From Clostridiales bacterium (GTDB lineage Bacteria; Bacillota; Clostridia; Oscillospirales; Butyricicoccaceae): a stretch of 24,344 bases of DNA. The notes beneath the pieces are model-generated. The model ran no database searches. It was not told the origin of the DNA and worked only from the letters and a program-made list of their open reading frames with translations. A program made the translations under genes and the position numbers. Below are positions 23,041 to 24,344 of this stretch, piece by piece; position 1 is the first letter of the stretch, and every line of letters begins with the position of its first letter. The stretch spans positions 1-24,344 of the forward strand of contig JAHZHY010000096.1 of NCBI GenBank assembly GCA_019420045.1, given 5' to 3'.

Positions 23041-23069
23041 TTTACAAAAACGAGAAAAGCAGATAGAAT
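23041..23069 (+). promoter_or_regulatory. Promoter for the 23098 gene
   Basis: TTTACA (23041-23046), 17 bp, TAGAAT (23064-23069), about 30 nt before the start codon. Confidence 0.6.
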
Positions 23070-23097
23070 AGAGGCAACAAAGAAGGGGGTGGTGCCT

Positions 23098-23556
23098 GTG
23101 GACAACAGAGAACATTCGCCGCAGGAGCTGGCCCGCTGGTTGGAAGAAACCTGGGGAGCGCAGCCGGTGGATTACGGTAGTCTGGACGGATTTTTCCGCA
23201 GCACCCAGGAGGACAACAGTTTTTTCGCCTGTGGGAAGAAAGAGGGCGCCTTTTTGGCCTATCGTCTTCCCCAGGGAGAGCAAAGCGCCCCTTTTTATGA
23301 AGAGGAGCGGGATGCAGTGCCGCTGGAGATGAGCCGGCTTCCGGAAGGGGCCTGCCCCTTTGATGAGCAGGTGTATGCCCTGATCGGGCAGGAAACCGGC
23401 TATACTTATAGCAACAGCCCCCGGCTTCAACTGTTGCTGCTTCTTTTGCGGGGCGTGCCGGAGGAACAAAAGCAGCCGGGAAATCCCCAGTGGGAGGCTT
23501 GGAAACACTTTGCTGAGGAATACCGGCAGCGTTATGGGGAAGATCCGATTTCCTGA
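23098..23556 (+). CDS. Small soluble protein of unknown function
   Basis: I do not recognise this 152-residue protein. It has no signal peptide or membrane segment, is acidic, and is rich in Glu, Gln and aromatic residues. It contains a leucine run (RLQLLLLLLRGVP) that is probably a buried helix. The frame is open back to 23008, but the GTG at 23098 is preferred: AAGGGGG lies about 8 nt upstream and a promoter sits at 23041-23069, inside the longer version. The next gene follows after 45 nt in the same direction, so the two are probably co-transcribed. Confidence 0.6.
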   Translation: MDNREHSPQELARWLEETWGAQPVDYGSLDGFFRSTQEDNSFFACGKKEGAFLAYRLPQGEQSAPFYEEERDAVPLEMSRLPEGACPFDEQVYALIGQETGYTYSNSPRLQLLLLLLRGVPEEQKQPGNPQWEAWKHFAEEYRQRYGEDPIS

Positions 23557-23601
23557 AAGAGTGAAGCAAAAAGCTGAAACAGAGAAAAGAAGGGGTTTCA
23601 A

Positions 23602-24126
23602 ATGATCCGCTATATCGGCAAGCGGTTTTTTGTGCGTCTTGTACTGCTGACTGCGGTGATTCTGGGAGTGGTGGGCCTGTTTTCCTGGGCAGAAGGCGGC
23701 CCCACGGAAAAGCTGGGGCTTTCCACCTTCCGGGAAACCCAGTATGTCTATGTGGACAGAGGAATCACCGTGCCGGTTTCGGGGAAAGCGGCCCAGGGCA
23801 CCATCCGGGCGCTGGCGGAAGATCTTCGGTATGACGATCTGCTGGATCTGTATCCCTCCATGGGTACCTGGCCCCATCGGATGACCGAAGTGGGACAGAT
23901 GTATTTCCCCACCCGTTTTGTGATGCGCCAGGGAAAGGACGCCTGGGCGCTGTCCTTGATCGGGGCGGAGCGACCTCAGGTGAAGGTGTGGAAGCTGAAA
24001 AACATCGAGGGCCAGTGGGAAACGGAATGGGAGGACTTTTATCAGAGCCGTAACCCGGAGCTTCTGGAAAACCTGTTTTCACTGGGGAAAGCCATCGGTC
24101 AAAAAGGCGTTTCCGTTTTACACTAG
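23602..24126 (+). CDS. Membrane-anchored or exported protein of unknown function
   Basis: The 174-residue protein starts MIRYIGKRFFVRLVLLTAVILGVVGLFSW. That is a basic N-terminus and a single hydrophobic segment (about 11-29), consistent with a signal peptide or anchor. The remainder is a small mixed domain with a YVYVDRG strand and a Trp-rich C-terminal part (WKLKNIEGQWETEWEDFYQ). AGAAGGGG precedes the ATG by 7-8 nt. No family is recognised. In size and layout it resembles the 5244 product (anchor plus small Trp/Glu-rich domain), but I see no clear sequence match. Confidence 0.65.
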   Translation: MIRYIGKRFFVRLVLLTAVILGVVGLFSWAEGGPTEKLGLSTFRETQYVYVDRGITVPVSGKAAQGTIRALAEDLRYDDLLDLYPSMGTWPHRMTEVGQMYFPTRFVMRQGKDAWALSLIGAERPQVKVWKLKNIEGQWETEWEDFYQSRNPELLENLFSLGKAIGQKGVSVLH

Positions 24127-24264
24127 AGCCAGGGACGGCTGCGTCCACCAGGGTGCAGACACCCGGCCCGGGCTAAGACAGCACCAAAGCCCCTTCCATG
24201 GGTGGCTCGCCACACATGGAGCACTCCGCCCGATTTTCGCACCCCGCCTGGGAGAGGTATGGCG
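24127..24264 (+). other. GC-rich, hairpin-rich tail after the 23602 gene (possible non-coding RNA)
   Basis: No coding sequence. Local hairpins include GGGTG-CAGA-CACCC (about 24150-24163) and a long CCATG-GTGGC/GCCAC-CATGG stem (about 24197-24222). CCCCGCC near 24243 can also pair with GGCGGGG in the terminator region. It does not read as SRP RNA, RNase P RNA, tmRNA or enterobacterial 6S RNA. It is either a structured 3' UTR or an unrecognised small RNA. Confidence 0.35.
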
Positions 24265-24291
24265 GCGGGGACACCCCGCTTGTGTTTTTTT
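24265..24291 (+). terminator. Intrinsic terminator
   Basis: GCGGGG-ACA-CCCCGC followed by TTGTGTTTTTTT. Confidence 0.85.
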
Positions 24292-24308
24292 ATGGGGGAT
24301 GGTATGAT
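24280..24308 (+). promoter_or_regulatory. Promoter for the next, off-window transcript
   Basis: TTGTGT (24280-24285) inside the terminator's T tract, 17 bp, TATGAT (24303-24308) with an extended-10 TG. A hairpin CAAAGGC/GCCTTTG (about 24321-24341) follows at the window edge. Confidence 0.5.
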
Positions 24309-24344
24309 AAAATGCACAGGCAAAGGCTGCGTAGGCCTTTGACC

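Overview
The window looks like chromosomal DNA of a strictly anaerobic, Gram-positive clostridium, most likely an Oscillospiraceae-type gut bacterium (inference). Supporting signs are a trimeric [FeFe] hydrogenase, an NfnAB transhydrogenase, rubrerythrin and rubredoxin, SLH and LCP cell-envelope proteins, GGAGG-type ribosome binding sites and GC-rich coding DNA.

Layout. 1-135 (-): start of a MATE exporter behind a structured leader with a terminator-like hairpin. 136-787: gene-free stretch ending in a concentric inverted repeat. 788-5094 (+): electron-bifurcating hydrogenase operon hydC-hydB-hydA plus a small [2Fe-2S] protein. 5244-5846 (+): small exported protein. 5950-6106: very compact array of RNA-like hairpins. 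6144-10320 (+): a hydrogenase-sensor operon. It holds a group C/D-type [FeFe] hydrogenase sensor (HydS-like) split by an in-frame TAA, a SpoIIE/PP2C-family partner that has lost the usual phosphatase acidic residues, and a TnpB/Cas12-like protein with a mutated RuvC site, followed by a GC-rich structured tail. 10556-12791 (+): nfnA-nfnB. 12865-13926 (+): D-threonine aldolase/D-serine dehydratase-like enzyme. 14003-15162 (-): oxidative-stress operon in which a PerR-like regulator is fused in frame to rubredoxin, then rubrerythrin. 15446-16729 (+): MFS carrier. 16757-16831 (+): tRNA-Arg(CCT). 16923-19495 (-): more AT-rich block with an unknown protein and an ECF sigma/anti-sigma pair. 19708-20775 (-): LCP-family enzyme. 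21032-22930 (-): CAP/Ig-like/SLH surface protein. 23098-24126 (+): two unknown proteins. 24127-24291: GC-rich structured tail and terminator.

How the parts fit. HydABC couples reduced ferredoxin and NADH to H2, and NfnAB couples ferredoxin, NADH and NADPH, so the left half is a redox-balancing neighbourhood. The HydS-like operon would be expected to sense H2 or redox state and signal through its PP2C-like partner. Here that module appears rewired or decaying: a nonsense codon in the sensor, a pseudo-phosphatase, and an apparently nuclease-dead TnpB homologue in the same operon. The last resembles the logic of TnpB-derived RNA-guided repressors (TldR), and a hydrogenase-linked member would be new as far as I know. 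This is the main candidate for an undescribed system. The guide RNA, its target and any regulatory role are inference.

All calls come from reading the sequence and translated frames by eye. No database search, folding program or alignment was run.
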